Below are positions 55,276 through 64,000 of a stretch of 64,000 bases of DNA, in pieces. The stretch is from contig JAKTNV010000009.1 of NCBI GenBank assembly GCA_022747635.1, positions 1,716,999-1,780,998 on the forward strand. Direction: 5' to 3'. Under the pieces are notes generated by a model. The model had not been told where the DNA came from, did no database searches, and was given only the letters and a program-made list of their open reading frames with translations. This stretch comes from Hetaerina americana. Its lineage: Eukaryota > Arthropoda > Insecta > Odonata > Calopterygidae. A program made the position numbers and the translations under genes. The stretch's first letter is position 1, and each line of letters opens with the position of its first letter.

Positions 55276-56602
55276 TACTACCTTGATCAAAAATTTCCCG
55301 GAATAACCACCGTGTGGCGCTCCCATCGTTCCGATTTGAGTTCTGTTTTTTTTGTTAAATTGGTACATCTGTTGTTGATATTCCCTTTAAATCTTAGTGT
55401 CATAACTTGACATTTGCAAAAGTTACGTAGCCAAGAGTACATCTATCTCTGTGTGTGTTGGCGATTTTTTACAATTTCAGAAATGGATTTAAATTTGCAA
55501 CAACGAACTTGTATTAAATTTTGCGTAAAAAACGGATTTAGTGGCGCACGGACGTTGGAAATGTTGGAAAAGTGTTTCGGCAACGATTCTCTAAAAAAAA
55601 CGGTCGTTTACCAGTGGCACGAGCGGTTCAGAAGTGGTCGTGAGTCAATCGAAGATGATGAACGCAGTGGCAGACCATCGACATCGAAAGTCGGTGAAAA
55701 AATTGATAAAGTAAAAGAAATGTTGGTCAATAACCGCAAATTAACCATCAGAGAAATAGCGGAGGACTTGAACATTGCCTATGGATCCGCCCAAGACATT
55801 GTGGTTAATGATTTGGGTTTCCGTCGTGTAGCAGAGCCAAAAGACCTCAATTTCATGCAAAAAAGAGACCGTGTTGACGTCGCAAAAGACATGATTTGCG
55901 AGGCTGAATCCGATCCCACATTCATCAAAAGGATCATTACTGGAGACGAGACGTGGGTTTATGAGTACGACACGCAATCCAGACATCAGGCAAGTGAATG
56001 GCGTTCACCAAATGAGCCGAGACCAAAATAACCACGTCGTTTTCAGTCAAAAAAGAAGGCAATGCTGACGGTTTTCATGGATTACAACGGTGTAGTGCAT
56101 CATGAATTTTTGCCAGAAGGCCAGACAGTAAACAAAGAGTATTATTTGGGCGTTATGAGACGTTTGCGTGAAGCAATTCGCCGAAAGAGACCAGAAATGT
56201 GGGCAGAAAACTCGTGGATTTTGCACCATGATAACGCACCGTCGCACAGTGCTATCATTATTCGTAATTTTTTGACGAAAAATGCAACAAATACCATCCA
56301 ACAGCCACCGAATTCACCTGATTTGGCTCCCTGTGACTACTTTCTGTTCAATCGAGTTAAAAAACCATTACGGGGAACGCGTTTTAGCAGCCGAGAGGAA
56401 GTAATGGAAAAATTGCAGGAAGCACTGATGGACATACCGAAAACCGAATATAAAAAATGTTTCGAGGATTGGATCAAGCGCTGGCATAAGTGTGTTGCAG
56501 TCGATGGGGATTACTTTGAAGGGGACAATATAGATTTAGATGAATAAACTTGTATTTTTAATTTCCTGAATAAATTCCGGGAAATATTTGATCAAGGTAG
56601 TA
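55276..56602 (+). mobile_element. Mariner-type transposon, almost intact
   Basis: Terminal inverted repeats: TACTACCTTGATCAAAAATT at 55276 and the complement of TACTACCTTGATCAAATATT ending at 56602, followed inward by TCCCGGAA on both sides. TA dinucleotides flank both ends (55274-55275, 56603-56604), as for Tc1/mariner insertion. Length 1327 bp is typical. The element contains a single transposase gene interrupted by one nonsense codon. Confidence 0.93.
55483..56547 (+). pseudogene. Mariner transposase, one premature stop
   Basis: The reading frame from ATG 55483 to TAA 56545-56547 covers 354 codons and is in one frame throughout, apart from a TAA at codon 183 (56029-56031). The transposase excises and reinserts the element through a DDD active site. 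Residues 1-110 form the DNA-binding part (helix-turn-helix pattern IKFCVKNGFSGARTLEMLEK, then RSGRPSTS). Catalytic aspartates are D155 (TGDETWVYEYD), D250 (LHHDNAPSH) and D285 (SPDLAPCDYFLF), with exactly 34 residues between the last two (D34D). The first start in the ORF (55414) lies outside the expected N-terminus, so 55483 is preferred. The stop sits in the linker after WRSPNEPRPK, probably from a single substitution. A single base change separates this copy from an open frame; whether the protein would be active is unknown. Confidence 0.92.
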
Positions 56603-56604
56603 TA

Positions 56605-56627
56605 TAAATAAATAAATAAATAAATAA

Positions 56628-56684
<57 letters not shown>

Positions 56685-56700
56685 TATATATATACATATA
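56605..56700. repeat. (AAAT)n then (TA)n microsatellite
   Basis: About seven AAAT units followed by TA repeats; they form the right flank of the mariner and continue as degenerate TATAAACATA sequence to about 56780. Confidence 0.95.
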
Positions 56701-56789
56701 AACATAGAAAAATGTAAGGGTATATACATATTTTTTTGTTTGTATATATATAAATATATGTATTTATATTTATATAATTCTTCCGCAAT

Positions 56790-57035
56790 GTGCGGAATAC
56801 TAACCGGTAATCAGTGTCTGAATTGCATATGTGCCTGCCCTTTTTTAATGTATGCTGTTGCCCTCTTTGTGTAGGCATAGAAACAGTTGCTTACCACGTA
56901 TTACTCGTGAAATGTGTGGGCATGTGGAATGATAGGTGTGCGGTGGCCCTACCACGCACACCTATCTCTACCACGTGGATTTTGGGTGAATCGCGGGATG
57001 CTAGGTGAATGAGGAAAGAGAGGAAATAAGTAGAC
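56790..57035. other. No recognisable feature
   Basis: Short unique segment. Two ORFs on it show no known motif. GGTGTGCGGTGGCCCTACC and its near inverse CACGCACACC occur close together (about 56935-56962), a small hairpin. Confidence 0.35.
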
Positions 57036-57039
57036 TGGC

Positions 57040-57110
57040 CGGTGATCTACCAAACCCCGCCACACACCCTTGCGACAGCCTGCGGGGAATTATGCAAATG
57101 TAGATGAATA
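57040..57110 (+). repeat. LINE 3' terminus copy
   Basis: CCCCGCCACACACCCTTGCG followed by GCGGGGAATTAT and GTAGATG; the same terminus as at 10.24 and 14.44 kb. Confidence 0.6.
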
Positions 57111-57180
57111 TTAATGAGCTCTTATGCAAATACACTGGTACAAATACACACATAAATATTTGTATATATTATGAAATACC

Positions 57181-60100
57181 CTCCCCGGACTTCAACCTTG
57201 ACGTAGTGGAAGGGCTTGTGCGTTCCGATGACCCCTAGAGCTGTGCTGGCGGGAGTAATAAAAATTGCTCCTCGTAGGGTTACGCATGCCACATAGGTCG
57301 AAGGTTAGAAACCAGACGAAAGGTACTCACCGCAGCGTCTGTTCCTCAGTGAGGCGGCTGCAATGGCGTCCGATCCCATTGAGGCGGACAGTAAGTGATG
57401 GTGTCACGTTAAAAACACTATTGAGGAAGGCAACGGGAAACCACCTCAATTATCATTCCCAAGATTCATATGATGGACAATACAGAGATTTTGAGCCCTG
57501 GCAACCACGGGGCTCGGCCCAATTGGCCGTGTGTCTTGCCCGGCAGCGGGGGAGAAAAGGCTTCCGCGGTCGTCATCCCACGAAACCCTTGCAAGGGAAA
57601 ACCAGCAGCAGCAGGACAGAAGACGCAGGAGAAGAAGACCAAATTAGTTAGAATAGGAACGTGGAATGTTGGGACAATGATGAGGACAGGGAAATTGGAG
57701 AAGGTTAAGCGAGAGATGGAAAGGGGAAATATAGATATTTTAGGTCTATGCGAGGTGAGATGGAAAGATAGCGGGGATTACTGGAGTGATAAGTATAGAA
57801 AAATATACAGCGGCGGGGACGAGAGCCAACGAGGGGTCGCCACATTATTAAATGAAGAGGTAGGAAGAAGCGTAGTCAACATAGAGCAGATAACGGATAG
57901 ATTATTAATAGTAGAGATAAAAGCAGAACCGACGAACTTAGTTATTATTCAGGTATACATGCCACCAAGCAACCATAAGGAAGAAGAGGTCGATAGGATA
58001 TACGATCAGTTAGAGGACATAATCGCGTGTGTTCCTGCAGGGAAACAGTTGATAGTGATGGGGGATTGGAATGCGACAGTAGGCGAAGGAAGAGATGGTG
58101 ACGAGGTCGGGGACTACGGTTTAGGCACGAGGAATGACCGCGGGGAGAAAGCAGTTGAGTTCTGCGGCAGACAGGGGCTAGGCACACATGGAAAATACCA
58201 GGTGACTCAGAAAGGTATCAGAGAGATTATATCCTGCATAGACACAGGTTTCGGAACAGTGGAATAAACTCGCACAGCATCCCGAGAGCGGATGAGAACT
58301 CGGACCACAATTTAGTTGTTATGAAATGTAGACTCCGTTTCAAAAAGATAAGGAAGGGGCGGCGATTTAGAAAATGGAATGTGGAAGTATTTAATGGTTT
58401 GAAAAGGAAGAAATAAAAAGAGGCGGTAAAGGAAATCATGGAGGATGGTAAAGAGCTACGTACTATCGAAGAAAAATGAGAGAGTATCAAGAAAGGGTTA
58501 TCGAAAGCCGCAAAATACACTATTGGAACCGTTAACGCTAAAATGAATAGGAAACTATGGATCCCGGATGTGATGATTACAAAGATGGATGAGCGGAGAA
58601 AATGGAGGAATATAAATACAGAATTAGGCAAAACGAAGTACAAAGAATTAAATAATAAATTAAGGCGGTCAACAAATAAAGCAAAAGAAGCATGGTGGAA
58701 GACGCAGTGTGAGGATATGGAAATTCTGTAAAGGAAGGGTGAAATTGGTGCGCTGTACAGCAAAGTTAAATCGTTATCGGGAATTAAGAAAGGGAGATCT
58801 ATGCTAATAGTTAGAGATAAGGCGGGTAAGATAATAGTAGACCCAGGAAAGATCCAAGTGAGATGGAAGGAGTATATAGAGGAAATATACTACATAGTAA
58901 AGAACTTCGACCAACAAAGTTAGACATTGAAAAAGAATATGACGTAGAGGAAGATGCTTAGGTCCAGGCATACTCGACCAGGAGATAGAAAGGGCATTAA
59001 GGGAGATGAAACTAAATAAGACTGTGGGAGTGGATAACATTCCCGCGGAACTATTGAAATGTTTTTATGAAAATGTGGGAGGAAGAGGCTATATGGGCTG
59101 ATTCGTAGTATTTACGAGGAAGGAATCTAGCCGGAAGACTTTGTGATATCAGTTCCTATTCTGAAAAATGTAAAAGCTACATCATGAGGGAACTAAAGGA
59201 CAGTAAGTTTCATATCCCACGCAGCTAAAGTTTTTCTCAGGATCATCAACAAAAGGATGGAGAGTAGGGCAAATGATTACTCAGGGGATGATCAGTTTGG
59301 GTTCGGGAATGGGAGAGGTACGCGTGATGCCATTGCAGTAATGAGATTATTAATCGAGAGGAATATAGAACACAACCAGGAGGTATTTGCCTGTTTCGTA
59401 GATTTCGAAAAAGCATTTGATAGAGTGAATTGGGAAAAACTAATGTGTATATTGCGGAAAATAGGTATAGATTGGAGGGAAAGGAGGCTAATCCGCAACC
59501 TGTACATGTCTCAGACTGCTCGGTGGCGAGTGGGGAACGGGGAGTCCGGATGGGCAGTGTTAAGAAGAGGTGGAAGGCAGGGTTGCCCATTATTCCGTTG
59601 CCCACCGTTGATGTTCAACCTGTATGCAGAGGAAATGATTAAAGAGGCATGGGAAGAACTAGAGGTAGGAATGAAAGTGGGCGGAGAATTCGTAAAATCA
59701 TTTAGGTTTGCTGATGACCAAGCTTTAGTTTGTCAGTCAGCGAAGGGGTTGCAGGCATTTCTTAGCTAATTGGAAATTCAGTGCGACAGTTATGGTTTGA
59801 GAATCAATATTAATAACACAAAGGTTATGCGATTTTCTAGGAAGAAAAAGGCTAAGCTAAACATTTAAATAGGAGGGCAAAAACTGGAGCAGGTAGAACA
59901 GTTGACTTTCTCGGATGTGTTTTGGACCAACACGGTCAAAGTGGTAGGGACGTAAGGAGAAGAATTGCGCTAGGCAAAGAGGCTTTCACAAGGAGGAGGG
60001 AGTTGGTTAGAGGGACGTTGAGTAAGGATGTTAAGAAAAGACTCGTAAAAACCTTGATATGGAGCGTAGCTATGTACGGCGCGGAAACGTGGTCATTGAA

Positions 60101-60525
60101 GCAGGAGGATAGATGTAGACTGGAGGATTTCGAAATGTGGGTGTGGAGAAGAATGGAAAAGGTAAAAGGACAGAGAAGAAAACAAATGGGGAAGTACTTG
60201 GTAGGTTTGGTGAGGTCAGGGGTATGTTGTGAGAAATCCTATGTAGGCAGGAAAAGTGGATGTAGGCGTTATTGCCCGGCAGTGGAATTTTGAAGGCTGT
60301 GATAGAGGGGAGAATGTTGTTCAATCAGGGAAAGGGAAGGAACAGGATAGAGATGTTGGACGGGATGAAGGGAGGAAGAAAGTACTCAGAGATGAAGAGG
60401 TGTCTATTGTAGAGTAGGATACTGGATTATTTATTTTGTTGGGAATCACAAAATGTTTATTTAGGAGCTCGGTCCATCAAAAAACCTATCTTAACTGGTA
60501 GATTACCTAGTTATAATAATTATGT
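57181..60525 (+). mobile_element. Near full-length RTE-type LINE, copy 7
   Basis: Starts CCCTCCCCGGAC at 57181 and ends GGTAGATTACC at about 60498-60508 followed by TAATAAT-type bases. The ORF start MMDNTEILSPGN is at 57470 and is open for 265 codons: IGTWNVGTMMRTGKLEKVK, LGLCEVRWKDSGDYW, IEIKAEP-type EIKAEPTNLVIIQVYMPPS, and GDWNATVGEGRDGDEVGDYG. About 38 bases are lost after RQGL (58185), which removes the TWIRHHKRR segment. The RT part is broken by several stops near 58415, 58480 and 58727; it keeps CFVDFEKAFDRVN (about 59390-59430), RRGGRQGCPL (59570) and FADDQALV (59705). The C-terminal part reads GAETWSLKQEDRCRLEDFEM (60070-60130). Confidence 0.88.
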
Positions 60526-60950
60526 AATAATTGACAAAGTCATTTAATGTTTGTCTTAAGGTTTTTTTTATTATTACTAACCCTAAAATATATGAGGTTG
60601 CTCGAGTTCCATTTCGTAATTATTTGTATGACGTGCGCTGGAAGAGTCAATCAAGGGAATCTGTCTGCGTCGGTTCCTATCTTTCTTGTTTAACTTCCGT
60701 TGGTCTTTTATACCACTACAGTTGCGTAATCGCCTCAGGGTTGCACTTACCTCTTCTGCATTCTCAACTTCGAGGCCTTTTTTTCCCCTCCGAGGCTTAG
60801 CTCCCAAAACTATTTCCTCCAACATACATGTACCTCACACGCCCTCCCTTTTTTTAGCAATTTTATTATAAACCTGACGGATTTTCTCGGAACCTTTTCA
60901 AATCCTTCAAACAGTCTTTTCAAACAAAAAACAAAACATGTTTTTCCCCT
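60526..60950. other. No clear feature
   Basis: Transition between the RTE copy and an older LINE fragment. No motif is supported on either strand; the ORFs at 60531-60800 (plus) and 60583-60825 (minus) are unassigned. Confidence 0.35.
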
Positions 60951-60959
60951 GAATCCCAA

Positions 60960-61995
60960 ACTCTTAGAGCGAATTCCAAATTTGGCCAAACTAAAGCGGA
61001 GTGAAACCTATCTTACACCATTTCATTACAATAAACGCTACCAATTAACCCACAAAAACTCTTCCTTCCGTGTCTTTCCAAAGCCTTAAGTAGTCCCGCG
61101 GGAACACCAGGTGTCTCCACGGTCTCATTTCATTCACATTCCCTTAACCCCCTTTCTCTCGCAACCAAGTGCGAATGCCCTCATGCCATCTCCAAGTACG
61201 TCATACTCTCTACCAACGCCTCACTCTCCCATCCTTGCCATACATGTCCTCTGCTCATATTCTTGCCATCATCTTACTGGTCCAGTTAATTATTTTCATG
61301 TCGTTTCTTTAAAGGTATGCTCAGAATTTTCCCTTCAAGACTTCCAGATAGAATCTTCACCTTTCTGTACATCGCAACCATTTTTCCCTTTTCTTGGCAA
61401 TTACCTCACCCTTGTATCCTTTTGGGCTTTCCTCACCACATCCCCTCACTGCGCCTCACTCCGTCCTTTCCCCTCCATTAGTTTCGCACGTCAGTTTAGT
61501 ATTTATCTCGGTGAACTTCCTTCTACCTAATTTTGTTTTCGCCTTCTTCCATATCCTCTCATCGCCTATGCTCTCAAGCATATCATCTGAAATCAATGCT
61601 CTCCTGTTATTTTCCTGATTGATGCTCCTATTGTTTCTCCTTTGGCTATCGATATCCTTTTCGTTTCAGATGCTCTCGTTCCTCTTCCGCGCATCCGCTT
61701 GACTTGTTTCTACTGAAGCATTGCGCCACTCTTTTTCCACCCCATCAGAGTTTTAAAATTCCATTTCCTCGCCCTTCTCCCCTGTTTCATCCTGTGCGAC
61801 GTTACGTTAGTACTTTCTGAGTCACCTGGCATTTTCCATGTATACCTACTCCTTTTGTGATGCCTCAACCAAATGTTGGCGATGAATAGCCCCTCTCCCC
61901 AGTGGAACTCAACGGCCGTCTGTTCGTCTTCACTGGGGCCGGTTACTAAGTACGATTCTCTTTCCTTTGCTCGCAACGTCTTTTGCATCCTTTCA
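60960..61995 (-). pseudogene. Diverged RTE-like LINE, endonuclease C-terminus to RT start, minus strand
   Basis: From 61988 on the minus strand: ERESYLVTGPSEDEQTAVEF followed by HWGEGLFIANIWLRHHKRSR and YTWKMPGDSES, matching the RTE segment where the family has AVEFCRRQGLVITNTW and HKRRRYTWKTPGDSE. Further on, RRARKWNFKTLMGWKKS, then an ETVETPGVPAGLLKALERHG block with GRKSFCGLIGSVY (about 61050-61130) equivalent to VDNIPMELLKSLGKFG...GLIRSIY. It ends before the catalytic RT core. This is an older or sister family. Confidence 0.7.
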
Positions 61996-62985
61996 ATAGT
62001 ATTATTATTTTTCGGAATTTATTCTCTCCGCATCCGTTCCTTTTGTTAAACTGCGGTCGAATTACATTTTCCCAGGAAAATCTGCACATGACTTTCATCT
62101 TGGAACCGAATAAGGATGATTTGTGAAATGTTACAATGATTTTCATATAATGCATTTTCTCCCAAGATTAAACTGTCGCAATTGATTAGTGAGCAATGGC
62201 CCAACACAAATGGCGATGTGGCGGGATAAAACAGATCCACGCTCTGATGGCTGAGGTTGATGATGAAGAAACGGGGCAAATAAATAGTCCTCAGTTGCCG
62301 TTCAATGTCCAGTCATTGAAATTACATATTTCTAAACAACTCCGCGTTCCTTCGTGGCATTGAGGGTTAGATGACATGCGTTGGGCACTATATTGCGCTT
62401 GTTAAAATAAATAGGGTAGGTTCAGCAATGTATTATGGAGTCATGGCGTGGCATGGGGACATTCCATCTAATCAATGAAACTTCAGGCAACTTTCGATCT
62501 CCTTTCATTAACTATTAAAGTTGTATAAAACCCTTTTGTTATATTTGTTTCACTATCATAAATACCATTTATCTTTTACAATGACGAGAGAAATATCTCA
62601 TCAGTTAAAAACCTCATCAATATTAAGATAACAAAGAGTTTTGTGCTCATTTGCTAGTACTTATTTGATTAACTCGATTCGGTGTTAGTTTAAAAAATAT
62701 GTTCAGCGCCAGTGTGTATAACTTAGTTGAGAATCGCGTATCTTTATTTACTTCTCAAGCGATCTTCCAACCTTTTCCGTTCTCTAATTCAACGATGACT
62801 CGGAAAAACCATGGTGTGTTTTAATCCCTTGATGCCTGATTTGGCTGGAAGACCCCAGGAGTTAAAGGGTAAGGAAACTACCTCATTACCCTGACATGTG
62901 AATTTCTAGGGTTGCAGGGTTAAATGCAAGGATCAATACCATATGAATCGAACCATATACGCTGTGTTGATGGTTATCTAAAAAT
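61996..62985. other. No recognisable feature
   Basis: AT-rich sequence without supported genes or repeats. Confidence 0.35.
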
Positions 62986-62989
62986 TAGA

Positions 62990-63240
62990 CAAATGCGAAG
63001 GAAATCTGAATTACAATGCGTAGAATAATGCTGCTACATGAGATTCATCGTGTCCATAGTTTGGCTCCGCTGACCAATCGCTTCATTCACAGCCGTATCG
63101 TGATTCCACCCACACATTTTGTCGACCAATCAATGAGTCGACAGGCTCGCTCCAACGGCGAATGATTGTCGATCGTCGTTGTCCCTCGCCTCTGGAACCA
63201 GTTCAATGATCACATCAAGAGACGCTCCAGGGACAAATGT
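62990..63240 (+). pseudogene. Possible LINE C-terminal fragment
   Basis: A plus-strand frame reads HSLAPLTNRFIHSRIVIPPT and after a stop VVVPRLWNQFNDHI. The F-x-R-x-x-x-L-W-N pattern is common at the end of many LINE reverse transcriptases. The fragment is short and interrupted, so the assignment is tentative. Confidence 0.32.
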
Positions 63241-63394
63241 TGACTTCGATCCTTAAAAAGGGAGAAGCCCTACCCCGATTCCAGAATTAGCGATTGTCTC
63301 GTCCAGCCGACTCAAGTGCAGCAGCCGGTCAGTTGTGCGACGGGCAGCTGTCCACAGCGGCCTCCACGTGGGCGTAAGCATGCACTCTTTCGGG

Positions 63395-63895
63395 ATGACC
63401 TTTTTCATAAGTTTGTTGCAAGGTCCAAGGAATTCACTACACCATATTCCGTGGAAAATTTGGAAGCCTCCCTGAAGAGTACATTAAGCCTTTTCGCTAG
63501 TATGTGGTTGGGAGCTGACATATTTGATACTGCAGGTCTGATCGGAATCCCATTTTTGTGAACTTTAGGTAGCCCGAAAATCCGTGGTGCTGAGGGATTC
63601 ATTTGCACTAGTTTCAACATTTCACAACTTTTGAATAACGTATCACAAGATTCAATCACTTTCTGAATTTCTTGTTGAAACTTTGGGGTTGGGTCTGAAC
63701 GAAGTACTTCAAGGTTATTGTCCCTGATGAAGTCTTCGCATTTCGTGATGTAGGTATTTCGTTTTAATACAACCACTGCGCTGCCGTTATCTGCTTTCTG
63801 GATGATCAAATTTTTATCTGTCACTGAATGTTTAATGGACTATAAGGCCTCGTACTCGGTAGAATACCTTTTCTTTTTTACTTCTAGAAATGTAT
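63395..63895 (-). pseudogene. Penelope-like element reverse transcriptase fragment, minus strand
   Basis: The 139-codon minus-strand frame 63824-63405 reads TDKNLIIQKADNGSAVVVLK, then PRIFGLPKVHKNGIPIRP followed by AVSN, and ends in VNSLDLATNL. The KADNGSAVVV and GLPKVHK-x-GIPIRP blocks are typical of the N-terminal part of Penelope-like reverse transcriptases, which copy RNA at chromosomal ends or nicks. Upstream of the ORF, past a stop at about 63841, EYEALxSIKHS continues the same domain toward the window edge. The catalytic YADD region and GIY-YIG endonuclease are not in the window; the sequence breaks off at about 63395. Defective. Confidence 0.76.
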
Positions 63896-64000
63896 ACAGA
63901 CCAATTAATTAATTCCTCTTCAAGGCATTGCTTCACCCAAAAGCTTTCGGCATTTCATGTAATGATCCACCGTTTAACCGCTATCCCTATGTCAAAATTC

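Noticed and set aside
61111..61530. 139-codon plus-strand ORF
   Set aside because: Shadow of the minus-strand RTE-like fragment at 60960-61995.
63715..63750. CCTGATGAAG...TTTCG hammerhead-like string
   Set aside because: It lies within the Penelope-like coding frame and lacks a stem followed by GAAA.

Overview
The window looks like repeat-rich intergenic or large-intron DNA from an arthropod, most likely an insect. No complete host gene, rRNA, functional tRNA or CRISPR array could be recognised. Almost everything assignable is transposon-derived and broken: Polinton/Maverick, Jockey- and RTE-type LINEs, several mariner lineages, a DUF4817-type DNA transposon, a Penelope-like reverse transcriptase, tRNA-derived SINEs and long (TA)n tracts. 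The mixture is typical of arthropods; the species cannot be named from sequence alone. All family names come from reading motifs by eye, without database searches.

Layout. 1-6.1 kb: a decayed Polinton structural module on the + strand, in the order penton-like, pVI-like, major capsid, adenain-type protease and two unknown ORFs. Its pVI-like gene is split by a Jockey-type LINE (minus strand, 1211-2892) bounded by a perfect 14-bp target-site duplication. 7.9-13 kb: a SINE, old RTE-like LINE fragments and copies of a widespread LINE/SINE 3' terminus. 13.4-14.8 kb: a hairpin-bearing minisatellite and a foldback element. 16.6-17.7 kb: a TIR-bounded DUF4817-type transposon. 18.3-18.8 kb: a 108-nt-arm palindrome between two (TA)n tracts. 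20.6-31.9 kb: SINE heads, RTE 3' fragments and degraded mariners. 31.9-37.4 kb: a SINE, a (TA)n tract, a nearly full-length RTE carrying a ribozyme-bearing insertion, a second RTE joined in tandem, and another SINE. 38.5-52.5 kb: two more large RTE copies (minus strand), composite SINEs, a second foldback element and a second ribozyme-bearing element. 54.8-56.7 kb: a head-to-head SINE palindrome interrupted by an almost intact mariner. 57.2-60.5 kb: another near full-length RTE. 61-64 kb: older LINE remnants and a Penelope-like reverse transcriptase at the right edge.

The most interesting thread is a set of short elements that carry hammerhead-ribozyme signatures. Two of them (33.0 and 48.7 kb) keep an intact CUGAUGA...GAAA core and differ by a compensatory base-pair change in stem II. 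Three foldback elements (14.6, 18.5 and 45.8 kb) carry weaker motifs of the same layout. A Penelope-like reverse transcriptase, the enzyme class known to be associated with such ribozymes, lies in the same window. The RTE family is also notable: each copy that keeps its 5' end starts next to TA-rich DNA.
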